Assembly (NCBI RefSeq): GCF_011059105.1
Contig: NZ_JAALLS010000001.1
Span: 1 to 64,000, forward strand
Source: Fodinibius halophilus
Lineage (GTDB): Bacteria > Bacteroidota > Rhodothermia > Balneolales > Balneolaceae
Reading direction: 5' to 3'
Length of the DNA: 64,000 nucleotides
Shown: positions 42,279 to 52,291 of the stretch, piece by piece
Numbering within the stretch: position 1 is the first letter of the stretch
How the letters are laid out: every line of letters begins with the position of its first letter
Program-made: the position numbers and the translations under genes
The notes under the pieces: generated by a model
Told to the model about the DNA's origin: nothing
The model's input: the letters and a program-made list of their open reading frames with translations, nothing else
Databases searched by the model: none

Positions 42279-43583
42279 CTATCCTTGGCGAATCCATTTT
42301 ATGAGTTCCTTAAAGCTGGCGCTTTTTCCATAACTGAGGATACCCACGCTGTAGATCTTGGCACTTAGCCACATCGTACCGCCAAAGGTGGCAATCATCA
42401 ATAAAATGGAGAGCCCAATTTGCCAGATCGGTACATCGGTGATGGCAATACGAGTGATCATCACGATAGGGGTACAGAAGGGAACAAGAGAACCCACTAC
42501 CGATAGCATACTATCGGGGTTTTCCATGGTTTGAAACATGATCAAATAGGCCACCATAATGGGCACCATAATAGGGATCATATATTGTTGGGTATCAGTT
42601 TCAGAATCAACGGCCGAACCAATAGCGGCAAAGAGGGCGCTATAAATCAGGTACCCCAGGATAAAGAACACAATAAAATAGATAATCAGGGAGGTTTCTA
42701 TGGTAGGAATAGTAAATACCGAAGGATCAATGCCTTGGGAAGCTTCAGCTACTTTTTGAGCATCCTCCATGCCACTCATCTGATCAGCCAGAAACATTCC
42801 GGCTATGGGTCCGGCAGCAGCAGCTAAGCCTAAAAAGGAGGCTATCCAAAAGGTCATCTGCGTTATTGCAAGCGCACCAATGCCGCATAGTTTACCCAGT
42901 AACAGCTCAATGGGTTTAACTGAAGAGGCTATTACTTCGATAATTCGGTTTGTTTTCTCTTCAATAACACTGCGTGTAATAAGCCCACCATAGCCGGTGA
43001 TCGCACCAAAAATAATAACCCCCATGATGACACCAACAATGGTTAGAAATCCGGTATCATCTTCGGTTTCTTCTCCTTCCTGGGTAAGTTTACGGGTTTC
43101 AAGGGTGACGCTGCTGGCATAGATCTCTTTTACATCTTCTGATACATCTGCTCTGTCGAGACGTTCATCTCGAACTACTTCCCGGAGGTCAGAACGAATT
43201 GAGGACTGGAGTTTAAGTCCACCGGCACCACTGGAGACAAGTTCGAGATTTGCATCACCGGTTATGTGAGATTCATCAAGTATCAGGTATCCATCTATTT
43301 CTTCGGCTTGTACTAGCGACCGGAGAGAGTCTTCTGATAGATCGGCAAAACTCTGGTATTGTTGTTCGTCTAAGTTATTAAGACGCGAATACAGAACTTC
43401 AGTGTTATCTTGTATACCGATGGTTCGTTGGGTTTCAGAATCCCAAAGTGAAATCCCTATGACAATTCCGATAAAAGCGACCATCCCAAGAGGAATCAAA
43501 ATAGTAGCAATAATAAAAGCTTTCGAACGGATGCGGGTCATGTATTCCCGCTTTAAAACGAGTAGTATCTGTTGCAGACTCAT
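42279..43583 (-). CDS. ABC-2-type permease (NatB-like)
   Basis: A 434-residue membrane protein. It has a first helix (about residues 21-45), a long extracytoplasmic region (about 50-175), then five or six helices from about 180 on (GFLTIVGVIMGVIIFGAITGYG, RIIEVIASSVKPIELLLGK, and later pairs). The EKTNRIIEVIASS block is a signature of NatB/ABC2_membrane_3 permeases. It should form an exporter with the ATP-binding subunit encoded 3 nt upstream; sodium or another substrate is unproven. Confidence 0.9.
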   Translation of the reverse strand: MSLQQILLVLKREYMTRIRSKAFIIATILIPLGMVAFIGIVIGISLWDSETQRTIGIQDNTEVLYSRLNNLDEQQYQSFADLSEDSLRSLVQAEEIDGYLILDESHITGDANLELVSSGAGGLKLQSSIRSDLREVVRDERLDRADVSEDVKEIYASSVTLETRKLTQEGEETEDDTGFLTIVGVIMGVIIFGAITGYGGLITRSVIEEKTNRIIEVIASSVKPIELLLGKLCGIGALAITQMTFWIASFLGLAAAAGPIAGMFLADQMSGMEDAQKVAEASQGIDPSVFTIPTIETSLIIYFIVFFILGYLIYSALFAAIGSAVDSETDTQQYMIPIMVPIMVAYLIMFQTMENPDSMLSVVGSLVPFCTPIVMITRIAITDVPIWQIGLSILLMIATFGGTMWLSAKIYSVGILSYGKSASFKELIKWIRQG

Positions 43584-43586
43584 AGA

Positions 43587-44507
43587 TTAGCCTAATTCTT
43601 TTGTATTAATATTATCTTCTCCGACAGTAGAGATAAAGATTTCGGTAAGGGAGGGTTCCACGCGCTCAAACTTGTAGATTTCTGCATGGTCCATAGCTGT
43701 TTTTAGAATTTCTTGCATATGTTGGCCATTGAGAACCCGGATTTCTGCAAAGTTTGTTGACCGGTTATTAATGCGCACATTATCTAGTTTATCCAGGAAA
43801 CTGTGATCTCCCTCGAACTCAATATTCACGGTATTCTTTCCAAACTTCTGTTTGATCTCGCGCAGGTTGCCATTGAGTACGGCTTTACCGTTGTTGAACA
43901 GACAGATTTCATCACACATCTGCTCTACTTGTTCCATCCGATGGGTTGAAAAAAGTACGGTCTTTCCTTTTTCGCGCAATTCAATCACAATCTCTTTGAG
44001 CATCTCACTGTTGATGGGGTCGAGCCCGCTAAAAGGTTCATCAAAGATATACAGATCCGGTTCATGGGCAATAGTAGCAATAAATTGAATCTTTTGGGAC
44101 ATCCCTTTAGAAAGCTCACCTACTTCTTTGTTGTACCAGTCTGCGGCTTCAAAGCGTTCAAGCCAGTACTCTGTAGCTTCTTTAGCTTCGCTGTGGCTCA
44201 GTCCTTTGAGCTGGGCGAGGTAAATAAGCTGTTCGCCTACTTTCATCTTTTTATAGAGTCCCCGTTCTTCGGGCATGTAGCCAATCATACGTTGTGTTTT
44301 GGGACTTACATGATGTCCGTTAATAGTAACGGTACCGCTGTCTGCAATAAGAATATGATTGATAATACGAATTGCGGTAGTTTTACCGGCTCCATTGGGT
44401 CCGAGTAACCCAAAAATCCGTCCTTTGGGTACTTCAAAACTCACATCCCGAACGGCCTGTGTATCCCCGAAAGATTTATTGATATTACGTACTTCAATTA
44501 CTGCCAT
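43587..44507 (-). CDS. ABC transporter ATP-binding protein (NatA-like)
   Basis: A 306-residue ATPase. Walker A is GPNGAGKTT (about residues 35-43), the signature is LSKGMSQKIQ (about 127-136), and Walker B with the catalytic Glu is LYIFDEPFSGLD (about 151-162). The C-terminal part (about 215-300) is a DUF4162-type extension common in NatA-like subunits. It is translationally close to the permease gene (3-nt gap), so both are one unit. It is divergent from glgA with a 179-bp gap. Confidence 0.93.
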   Translation of the reverse strand: MAVIEVRNINKSFGDTQAVRDVSFEVPKGRIFGLLGPNGAGKTTAIRIINHILIADSGTVTINGHHVSPKTQRMIGYMPEERGLYKKMKVGEQLIYLAQLKGLSHSEAKEATEYWLERFEAADWYNKEVGELSKGMSQKIQFIATIAHEPDLYIFDEPFSGLDPINSEMLKEIVIELREKGKTVLFSTHRMEQVEQMCDEICLFNNGKAVLNGNLREIKQKFGKNTVNIEFEGDHSFLDKLDNVRINNRSTNFAEIRVLNGQHMQEILKTAMDHAEIYKFERVEPSLTEIFISTVGEDNINTKELG

Positions 44508-44686
44508 AGCTTTCTATTTTGATTATTTTGTTCCCTGGTGAATAAATGAAAAATATTTTGATACAAATTTAAACTTTTAATTAATTCAGCGTAACCTACT
44601 GAACATAGGTTATTGTCCCAAAAAGATTTGTATTTACGAAGTCCTTCTAAAGGAGTTACAATATTATAAAGAGTTAAATTATTATA

Positions 44687-46126
44687 ATGAAAGTGATCCA
44701 TTTCAGTGCCGAATGTTATCCCGTTGCCAAGGTAGGGGGGCTGGCTGATGTTGTGGGCTCTTTACCAAAGTACTTGTTAGAACAAGATGTTGATGTTTCG
44801 GTAGTGATGCCTAAATATGGTAATGAATGGATACGAAACCATGCTTTTGAAACTGTTTTTGAGGATACGGCCCCGTTGGGGGATTGGAAGTTTGAATTTC
44901 GCATTCAGCGACAAAAAGGTGATATATTGGGATTTCCGCTTTATGTGGTAGATATCCCCAAGCGTTTTGATCGACCGGGTATTTATGCTGATCCCCATAC
45001 GGGCAGTGGATATACTGATGATTTTGAGCGCTTTGCCAGTTTTCAAATTGCCATACTTGAATGGGTGAACCGGATGAAGGATAAACCGGATGTATTGCAT
45101 TGTCACGATCACCATACCGGCCTGATACCTTTTATGCTTACGCAGAGCTATCGTTATCAGGATATTAAACACACTCCCACAGTGCTAACAGTGCATAATG
45201 GGGAGTATCACGGCGTATTTGACCGAGATAATGTATATCAACTACCCGAGTTCGATAACCAACATATTGGATTGGTTGATTGGGATGGAAAATTGAACTG
45301 CCTTGCCGCTGGACTCAAAAGTTGTTGGCAGATTACTACGGTATCAGAGTCGTATATGGATGAGTTGGCTCACAATAGCAGTGGGTTGGAATGGTTGTTT
45401 CGAAATGAGAAGCAGAAGTCACAGGGCATAATAAACGGTATTGATACCAATGTTTGGGATCCCCAAACCGACCCAATGGTTGCTCATCATTTTGGCAAAG
45501 AAAATATACCTTCGGGCAAACAAAAGAATAAAGAAGTTCTGTGTGAGGAGTTTGGGTTAAATCCCGCTCACCCTACTATCTCATATATCGGGCGATTAGC
45601 CTATGAAAAAGGGGCCGATCTTCTGCCAGACTTATTTCGAGAATATTTGAAGAATTCTCAACCAGTGAATTTTATTGTACTGGGAACAGGGGATCGTCAG
45701 CTACACCATGAGTTTTTGGCATTAAATAAAAATTTTGTAGGATATTTTGATGCAACCCTGGATTTTAATGAACCGTTGGCTCACCAGATATATGCCGGCA
45801 GTGATTTTATGCTTATGCCTTCCCGGGTGGAGCCCTGTGGGTTAAATCAGATGTATTCTATGCGGTACGGTACGGTACCTATTGTCCGTAAAATCGGTGG
45901 GCTTAAAGATACGGTTATTGATATCGGGGAACCCAATGGGTACGGTATCACGTTTTATGATTTCTTGCACGAGGCCGCACGTAAAGCGGTACAACGAGCC
46001 CTTGATCTTTACAGGGATCAGAAAGCAATGAAGAGTATTCGCAGGCGAATTATGAGTCTTGATTTTTCTTGGAATGCGTCTGCCAAAGAGTATATTAAAA
46101 TGTACAATAAACTGATTGAAAAATAG
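44687..46126 (+). CDS. glgA: Glycogen synthase (ADP-glucose, GT5)
   Basis: A 479-residue GT5 glycosyltransferase. It has the N-terminal KVGGLADVVGSLPK motif (about residues 15-28, KVGGL binds ADP-glucose), HCHDHHTGLIPF (about 144-155) and the C-terminal MPSRVEPCGLNQMYSMRYG (about 375-393). It extends alpha-1,4-glucan using ADP-glucose. The glgC gene, which makes ADP-glucose, follows 22 bp downstream, so the two form a glycogen operon. Branching and debranching enzymes are not in the window. Confidence 0.94.
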   Translation: MKVIHFSAECYPVAKVGGLADVVGSLPKYLLEQDVDVSVVMPKYGNEWIRNHAFETVFEDTAPLGDWKFEFRIQRQKGDILGFPLYVVDIPKRFDRPGIYADPHTGSGYTDDFERFASFQIAILEWVNRMKDKPDVLHCHDHHTGLIPFMLTQSYRYQDIKHTPTVLTVHNGEYHGVFDRDNVYQLPEFDNQHIGLVDWDGKLNCLAAGLKSCWQITTVSESYMDELAHNSSGLEWLFRNEKQKSQGIINGIDTNVWDPQTDPMVAHHFGKENIPSGKQKNKEVLCEEFGLNPAHPTISYIGRLAYEKGADLLPDLFREYLKNSQPVNFIVLGTGDRQLHHEFLALNKNFVGYFDATLDFNEPLAHQIYAGSDFMLMPSRVEPCGLNQMYSMRYGTVPIVRKIGGLKDTVIDIGEPNGYGITFYDFLHEAARKAVQRALDLYRDQKAMKSIRRRIMSLDFSWNASAKEYIKMYNKLIEK

Positions 46127-46148
46127 GTAAGGACACAACGATTTATAT

Positions 46149-47420
46149 ATGCGCAGGAAAGCAATAGCAGTTATTTTAGGGGGCGGAAAAGGAACACGAT
46201 TATTCCCTCTCACCAAGTTACGTTCAAAACCGGCCGTTCCAATAGCCGGTAAATATCGATTGGTTGATATCCCTATCTCAAATTGTTTGAATTCGGATAT
46301 TCGGCGTATTTATGTACTTACTCAGTTTAATTCGGCCTCACTGAATCGCCATATTAAAAACACCTATAATTTTGATGTTTTTAGTGATGGATTCGTAGAT
46401 ATTCTTGCCGCTGAGCAGACGCCTAAAAGTAAGACCTGGTATCAAGGTACCGCTGATGCGGTTCGCCAGTCGATTCACCATATGGAAAGTCACGAACACC
46501 AGCACGTTTTTGTGCTTTCGGGCGACCAGCTGTACCAGATGGATTATCGAAATTTAATGGGCAAGCATGAACGTTTTGATGCGGATTTGACCGTAGCAAC
46601 CATTCCTGTAGTAGCAGAAGATGCCACCGGTTTTGGGATTATGAAAACCAACAGCAGCGGTGAGATCGAAAGCTTTGTAGAGAAACCCGAGCCTGATGAA
46701 CTGGATCAATGGCAGTCTGAGACCGAAGAAAAGTTCAAAAAAGATGGGCGCGTTTACCTGGCTTCCATGGGGATCTATATTTTTAAGAAGGAAGCTCTTA
46801 AGGTGTTGTTAGACGAGCATGACGAAGCTACGGATTTCGGAAAAGAGATTATTCCGCAGGCGATCAATAATAACTTTAAAGTGCAGAGTTTTGAGTTTGA
46901 TGGTTATTGGACGGATATCGGAACCATAAAATCGTTCTTTGAAGCTAATCTCGCTCTTACCGATGATTTGCCAAAGTTTAATCTCTATGATAATGAGGAT
47001 TTTATCTATACCCACGCCCGCTTGCTGCCGGCATCCAAACTTTCGGGCACTACGTTCGACCACTCGGTACTTGCCGAGGGATGCCTGATTGAAGCCAGCA
47101 GAATTGAGCGTTCCGTAATAGGAATACGTTCGCGTATTGGTAAAGGTACTACCATCGAAAACTCAATTATTATGGGTAACGATTACTTTCAGTCGCAGGA
47201 TGAGATGGAAGAGAGTGATGAAGAGCCTTCAGTAATGGGGATCGGAGAGCGCTGTTTTGTTAGTAATGCCATTATTGATAAAAATGTACGTATCGGCGAT
47301 GATGTGCGTATTGCCGGAGGAGATCACCTCGAAGACGGGGAGTATGGAAATTACCACGTAGTAGACGGCATTGTGATTGTCCCCAAAGGCGAAGCTATTC
47401 CGGCCGGAACCAAGATCTGA
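46149..47420 (+). CDS. glgC: Glucose-1-phosphate adenylyltransferase
   Basis: A 423-residue nucleotidyltransferase. The N-terminal motif is GGGKGTRLFPLTKLRSKPAV (about residues 11-30), with SGDQLYQMDY (about 121-130) and FVEKP (about 172-176). The C-terminal part is a left-handed beta-helix. It makes ADP-glucose from ATP and glucose 1-phosphate, the committed step for glycogen, and is normally allosterically regulated. It follows glgA in the same operon and is convergent with the frameshifted gene downstream (6-bp gap). Confidence 0.94.
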   Translation: MRRKAIAVILGGGKGTRLFPLTKLRSKPAVPIAGKYRLVDIPISNCLNSDIRRIYVLTQFNSASLNRHIKNTYNFDVFSDGFVDILAAEQTPKSKTWYQGTADAVRQSIHHMESHEHQHVFVLSGDQLYQMDYRNLMGKHERFDADLTVATIPVVAEDATGFGIMKTNSSGEIESFVEKPEPDELDQWQSETEEKFKKDGRVYLASMGIYIFKKEALKVLLDEHDEATDFGKEIIPQAINNNFKVQSFEFDGYWTDIGTIKSFFEANLALTDDLPKFNLYDNEDFIYTHARLLPASKLSGTTFDHSVLAEGCLIEASRIERSVIGIRSRIGKGTTIENSIIMGNDYFQSQDEMEESDEEPSVMGIGERCFVSNAIIDKNVRIGDDVRIAGGDHLEDGEYGNYHVVDGIVIVPKGEAIPAGTKI

Positions 47421-47426
47421 TAGCAT

Positions 47427-48061
47427 CTAAATATCACTATTCTGTATCTCGCGACAAGACTCAACAGGCTTTTTATATCCATAAGTCGGTGCACTACTTT
47501 CAGTGGTAGCATGGTTGGGATTAAACATTTTTGAAATCCAGCACTGCTCGTAAACAGAACAATAACAGAGAGTAATATTTAAATGCTGTTTGCTAACTTC
47601 TTTTCCCAACTGACTCAGAAATAATTTTCCTGTACTGTTGGTGTCATTTATAGAGATTCTAAAAATATCCTGACGTTCAGATTTGTTGGGTAATACCCTT
47701 TTATTGATGAACGATTGGTATGTTTGTAATCCTTTTAAATTTGTTGTGTCATTAGCAATGGTAAACAGGAGAGACCGCCAATCTGATATTTGTTGGTTTT
47801 TGTAGGTTAGTTTTGTGGCTTGTATTTGAGCAGGTCCTATACCGGTATTACGAACATGAAATGCCACTTCATTGGGTTGGAAAGAGGGTCCGATTTCGAT
47901 GTTTGGCCAAACTGAGGCGCGCTGGTGTTCTCGCATAATTGAGGCCTCATATAATGAGATAAAAATCCACAAATACTCAGAAGTATAGCAGCAAGACCAA
48001 TTAAGGTTTGGGGCTCTCTAAGCCACGTCAAAAATGAATCATCTTGGGTATTATCGCTCAT
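47427..48061 (-). pseudogene. Hypothetical one-helix membrane protein, interrupted by a frameshift
   Basis: Two overlapping frames read as one protein. The first begins MSDNTQDDSFLTWLREPQ (48061) and includes the helix TLIGLAAILLSICGF. The second continues ISLYEASIMREHQRASVWP and ends at 47427. They join at a run of five Ts (about 47960); adding one T restores a continuous 211-residue protein. No family function is known. The break may be a true mutation or a homopolymer sequencing error, so pseudogene is provisional. Confidence 0.6.
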
Positions 48062-48151
48062 GATCTATAGGTTTAGTAGTTAGTATCCTTCATAAGGATA
48101 AGAGAAACTGCTAAAATCTATTTAAGTCCCATATCAACTGCAAAAAGGCGG

Positions 48152-48862
48152 TTATACGCTCTCTTGTATTTCATTGAGTTTACTCATCGCCCGGTCGTTA
48201 AGGTTGTCGAATAGCTCTTTGGAGATATCTCCGACGGTGAACTTTAGGTGCAGCCACACTACGTAGGTCGCCATTACATCTTCGTAGCAGTAGTGCTCAA
48301 TTTGGGGTAATTTGTCTTCCCTAAACATCTTAAGCACTTCATTTCCTTCGCCGGTTTGCTTGAAAGGGATATCAATAAGGTAGCCCAGGTGTTTGAGCTT
48401 GGGCCACGAGCTGGCACCATAGTTGCTGAACTCATCAAGCAGATCCACATTATCGTTGCTGTAGCGATATTTGATGTCGTAGTGGTTAAGACGTTTAGGC
48501 ATCTGTAACCCATGTTTCAATGCTCGGTAGGTAAGCAGGGGCAGGTCAAATCCGCGTCCATTGTGATGCACCAGCCCGAAATCTTTGTAGGTGCTGAGGC
48601 TGTCAAAAAGTTTTAATAATCCTTCCTTTTCATCAGTGCCGTGCCAGCCTACCTTCTTTTTGGGAGCACCATTATTTTCGATCCAGAGCCCAACCCACGA
48701 AATCATCTTATGGTACATTGGAGGCAGAAATCCCGAGGAATTTCGCGCTAATTTTTCGCTGGCCTGTATAAGCAGGTCGTCATCATCCTTTTTAGGGTCT
48801 TCAATAACATTACGAACAAATTCAAAATCGGGTATGGTTTCTACATCAAATACAAAAAACAT
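48152..48862 (-). CDS. PolB-like 3'-5' exonuclease
   Basis: A 236-residue DnaQ/PolB-type exonuclease of the DNA_pol_B_exo2 kind. Exo I is FDVETIP (residues 5-11), Exo II is the LVHHNGRGFDLPLL segment (about 97-110), and Exo III is HYCYEDVMATYVVW (about 193-206). It should trim 3' DNA or RNA ends in a metal-dependent manner. It follows the asparaginase gene by 2 nt, so it is translationally linked. Confidence 0.87.
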   Translation of the reverse strand: MFFVFDVETIPDFEFVRNVIEDPKKDDDDLLIQASEKLARNSSGFLPPMYHKMISWVGLWIENNGAPKKKVGWHGTDEKEGLLKLFDSLSTYKDFGLVHHNGRGFDLPLLTYRALKHGLQMPKRLNHYDIKYRYSNDNVDLLDEFSNYGASSWPKLKHLGYLIDIPFKQTGEGNEVLKMFREDKLPQIEHYCYEDVMATYVVWLHLKFTVGDISKELFDNLNDRAMSKLNEIQESV

Positions 48863-48864
48863 GG

Positions 48865-49863
48865 TTATTCCGTCAGTTCTCCTACTAAATTTTTATTAAA
48901 TGCTGCCGCAACGTTGTCATTATCATTATGCTTGGCAAGAAGATACATCATTTTTGTGAGCGTTGCTTCGGTAGTCATATCTTTAGCGCTTAAAGCACCC
49001 ATTGACTTAGCTTTATTGCCACTTTCGTAATTGCTTAGTTCTACCGCATCATAGGCGGCTTGCGAGCCTATGATTAGCAGCGTGTTATTTGCGATACATT
49101 TTTTAAAAAAGGGTAATAAGCTCTGCTTTCCCCGGATGGGAAAATTGCCACTCCCAAATGCCTCAATAACTAACGCACGAATATCTGTAAAATCGATCTG
49201 CTCTAAAAAGGCCGGATCTAAGTTGGGATATATTTTGAGCAGGAAAAGTTCATCTGAAAAGCTTGTATTAAGGGTAGGTGTACTTTGGGTTGGCAGAACA
49301 TTATCAGACATCTCAATATTGAGTCCAATTTCTGCAAGTGGCGGGTAATTGGGTGAGGCGAAAGCATCAAAATCTCCGATACTAATTTTGGTTGCCCTGT
49401 TTCCGCGGTATACAAAATCATTAAAACAGATCGCAACTTCGGGTAATGCCATTGTTGCCATTTCAACAGCGTTTACCAGGTTTCGGCGCGCATCACTCCG
49501 AATATTGCTCATCGGAACCTGGCTGCCGGTAAGAATTATTGGTTTGCTGAGATCTTGCAGGGCAAAGGAGAGGGCAGAAGCGGTATACGCCATGGTGTCG
49601 GTGCCATGGAGTATTACAAAGCCGTCATAAGCCGAATATCGATCATAAATTAATGTTGCCAGCTGTCCCCAGTGCTTTTTGTTGATGTCGGAGCTGTCTT
49701 CGAAAAAGAGTCGCTCAATGTGGATTTCGGCAATTTCAGATAACTCGGGAACAGCCTGGTACATCAGCTCAGCCCACTTTTCAGAGTTTAGCTGGGGTTG
49801 TTCACTATCGCTGATATCCATGGCAATAGTGCCACCGGTTTGGATGAGCAGAATTTTTTTCAT
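48865..49863 (-). CDS. ansA: Type I L-asparaginase
   Basis: A 332-residue asparaginase. The two catalytic threonine motifs are IQTGGTIAMD (about residues 7-16) and VILHGTDTMAYTASAL (about 82-97), and it lacks a signal peptide, so it is the cytoplasmic type I form. It converts asparagine to aspartate and ammonia. It is the first gene of a minus-strand pair with the exonuclease. Confidence 0.92.
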   Translation of the reverse strand: MKKILLIQTGGTIAMDISDSEQPQLNSEKWAELMYQAVPELSEIAEIHIERLFFEDSSDINKKHWGQLATLIYDRYSAYDGFVILHGTDTMAYTASALSFALQDLSKPIILTGSQVPMSNIRSDARRNLVNAVEMATMALPEVAICFNDFVYRGNRATKISIGDFDAFASPNYPPLAEIGLNIEMSDNVLPTQSTPTLNTSFSDELFLLKIYPNLDPAFLEQIDFTDIRALVIEAFGSGNFPIRGKQSLLPFFKKCIANNTLLIIGSQAAYDAVELSNYESGNKAKSMGALSAKDMTTEATLTKMMYLLAKHNDNDNVAAAFNKNLVGELTE

Positions 49864-50081
49864 TAAAAGGTATTATTTCGGGTTAAAACTCGTGCTAATG
49901 TTACCAAATTTATAACAAAGTATTGAGTTCAAACCTTTTTTTAGCTTACTTATAAGAACACTATCCAAAGTACTGGGGTGAGCCATGGTTAAATATCTGT
50001 GTTACATATTCGCTTACCGTATGATATACTACTGTTATTGTGTAATAGCGGCCCATTCCGGTATGCTCTTTTCCACTCAAA

Positions 50082-50089
50082 AAGGAGGT
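50082..50089 (+). promoter_or_regulatory. Strong ribosome-binding site fixing the EF-G-like start
   Basis: AAGGAGGT lies 5 nt before the ATG at 50095. This is among the strongest Shine-Dalgarno sites in the window. It makes 50095 the start rather than the upstream ATG at 49999, whose added residues do not match EF-G. Confidence 0.75.
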
Positions 50090-50094
50090 CGCCT

Positions 50095-52221
50095 ATGAAT
50101 GTCTATTCCCCATCCAGAATAAGAAATGTTGTAATGCTGGGCCACTCAGGTTCTGGAAAAACAACAATGTCTGAGACTATGCTTTATGAGTCCGGCACCA
50201 AAAAGCGTCGTGGTTCAATAGAAGAAAAGACTACTTCTTCTGATTACCACGAAATAGAGCATCAAAAAGAAAAATCGGTATTTGGTACGTTACTGAACCT
50301 CGATTGGAGAGGTAATAAAATTAACCTGATAGATACACCGGGCACGGCTGACTATATAGGAGAAGTAGTGGGGGCATTGCGCGTTGCCGATACGGCTATA
50401 TTTAATTTAAACGCTGATTATGGAGTAGAGGTAGGCACTGAATTACACTGGTCATATACAGAAAAGTATAACATTCCATCATTATTTATTGTCAACAAAC
50501 CTGATTCTGACCATTCTGATTTTCAAAGAACGATCGATATGGCCAAAGAACGTTTTGGTCGTGGTGTGGTGGTAGTTCAGTACCCGTACAGCGAAGGAGA
50601 GGACTTTCATGCCATTATTGATGTGCTTAAAATGACGATGTATGAATTTCCGGAGGATGGCGGCAAGCCCGATAAGCTTCCCATCCCGGATTCGCACCGC
50701 TCGCAAGCCGACCTGCTTCACAACGAGCTAGTAGAAACAGTGGCCGAAAATGATGAAACATTGTTGGACTTATACCTGGAACAGGGAGAATTGACGGAGA
50801 GCCAGATGCAGCAGGGGTTGCAAAAATCTCTACTCAACAGAGACATCTTTCCGCTGTTTTGTTGCTGTGCTAAACGTAATATGGGTACCGGACGCGTTAT
50901 GGGATTTCTGGGTAATGTAGCCCCTAATCCCTTGGAAGCGAACCCGCCCCTTACTACTGAAGGCGAGAAGTTGGAGCTGGATGAAGAGGCCGATCCATTG
51001 ATGTTTATGTTCAAGAACAGCTCTGAATCGCATGTGGGGGATATGCTTTACTTTAAGGTATATAGGGGAAGTGTGGAACCCGGCCTGGACCTGGTAAATC
51101 ATACGACAGGAAACGCTGTACGTCTTTCAGGTTTATATTTGCCAAATGGTGATCAGCGTAACGAAACTGATCGTATTTTAACCGGAGATATTGGGGCTGC
51201 TGTTAAACTTAAAAATACCGGTGTTAATGATACCTTGCACCCCAAGGGTAATGAAGTGCAAATTGAGCCTATCCATTTTCCGGAGCCGGTTATTCGTACC
51301 GCTATAGAACTCAAACATGAAGGGGAAGAGGATAAGCTGGGGACAGCTCTGCATCAGCTGCAGCGCGAAGACCCATCGCTAAAGGTTGAGCATAGCCAAG
51401 AATTAAAGCAGGTTATTATTCATGGGCAGGGCGAAGAGCACTTAGCCGTTATTGAGCATTCGCTAAAAACTCGTTTTAATCTCGACTTTGATTTTGTGCA
51501 GCCACGCATTCCGTATCGGGAGACGATCACAAAGCCGGCGCGTGCAGAATACAAGCATAAAAAGCAGTCGGGCGGTGCCGGGCAGTATGGTGCCGTGTCG
51601 ATGCTGATGGAGCCTCTAAAGGAAAATATGCCAGAACACAGTGATCTCAAGGTGCGAAATACCCAAGAGATTGAACTGGATTGGGGCGGGAAGCTCATAT
51701 TCCGCAACTGTATTGTTGGGGGAGTGATTGACAACCGCTTTATGCCGGCCATTTTAAAAGGGATTATGGAGAAGATGGAAAGTGGCCCCTTGAGTAATTG
51801 CCGTGTTCGCGATATCCGTATTTCTATTTATGATGGAGATATGCACTCCGTAGATTCTAACGATGCGGCATTTCGAACAGCAGCCCTTATGGCATTTAAG
51901 GCTGGCTTTATGAAGGCTGATCCCAAGCTACTGGAACCGGTATATAATATTGAAGTTACCGTACCGGCAGATCATATGGGGGATGTGATGGGAGATATAA
52001 GTACGCGAAGAGGGCAAATTATGGGAATGGATTCGGAGGGATCTATCCAGAAGATAAAAGCACAGGTGCCGTTGGAAGAACTGGACCATTACGCTACCCG
52101 GTTGAAGTCAATAACGCACGGCAGTGCTCGTTATAGTCGTTCTTTTTCTCACTATGCACGGGTTCCGCAAGATATCCAGCAGCGGGTGATGGAGGAGACG
52201 ATGCAACTACAGGAAGCTTAA
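50095..52221 (+). CDS. Elongation factor G-like GTPase
   Basis: A 708-residue EF-G paralogue starting MNVYSPSRIRNVVMLG. G1 is GHSGSGKTT in place of the canonical GHIDAGKTT, G3 is DTPG, and G4 is NKPD. Domains II-V follow (domain II near residue 300, domain IV near 460-590, with the C-terminal GDVMGDISTRRGQIMGM near 630). It belongs to the EF-G-like group found beside a canonical EF-G in many bacteria. It may act in translocation under stress or in ribosome recycling; this is inference. Confidence 0.9.
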   Translation: MNVYSPSRIRNVVMLGHSGSGKTTMSETMLYESGTKKRRGSIEEKTTSSDYHEIEHQKEKSVFGTLLNLDWRGNKINLIDTPGTADYIGEVVGALRVADTAIFNLNADYGVEVGTELHWSYTEKYNIPSLFIVNKPDSDHSDFQRTIDMAKERFGRGVVVVQYPYSEGEDFHAIIDVLKMTMYEFPEDGGKPDKLPIPDSHRSQADLLHNELVETVAENDETLLDLYLEQGELTESQMQQGLQKSLLNRDIFPLFCCCAKRNMGTGRVMGFLGNVAPNPLEANPPLTTEGEKLELDEEADPLMFMFKNSSESHVGDMLYFKVYRGSVEPGLDLVNHTTGNAVRLSGLYLPNGDQRNETDRILTGDIGAAVKLKNTGVNDTLHPKGNEVQIEPIHFPEPVIRTAIELKHEGEEDKLGTALHQLQREDPSLKVEHSQELKQVIIHGQGEEHLAVIEHSLKTRFNLDFDFVQPRIPYRETITKPARAEYKHKKQSGGAGQYGAVSMLMEPLKENMPEHSDLKVRNTQEIELDWGGKLIFRNCIVGGVIDNRFMPAILKGIMEKMESGPLSNCRVRDIRISIYDGDMHSVDSNDAAFRTAALMAFKAGFMKADPKLLEPVYNIEVTVPADHMGDVMGDISTRRGQIMGMDSEGSIQKIKAQVPLEELDHYATRLKSITHGSARYSRSFSHYARVPQDIQQRVMEETMQLQEA

Positions 52222-52240
52222 GTTCGCCCCAAATTCTAAT

Positions 52241-52267
52241 TGTCCCTGTCGAGAGCGGGCAGGGGCA
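52241..52267. terminator. Terminator-like hairpin between convergent genes
   Basis: TGTCCCTG and CAGGGGCA form an 8-pair stem with one G-U pair after the EF-G-like gene. T-runs are weak on both strands. Confidence 0.45.
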
Positions 52268-52291
52268 TACTTATACTTTACATTACTAGTA

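Noticed and set aside
47940-47975. Programmed -1 frameshift at A TTT TTA
   Set aside because: The first slipped tRNA would mismatch at its first codon base, and no stimulatory hairpin is evident, so mutation, error or phase variation fits better.
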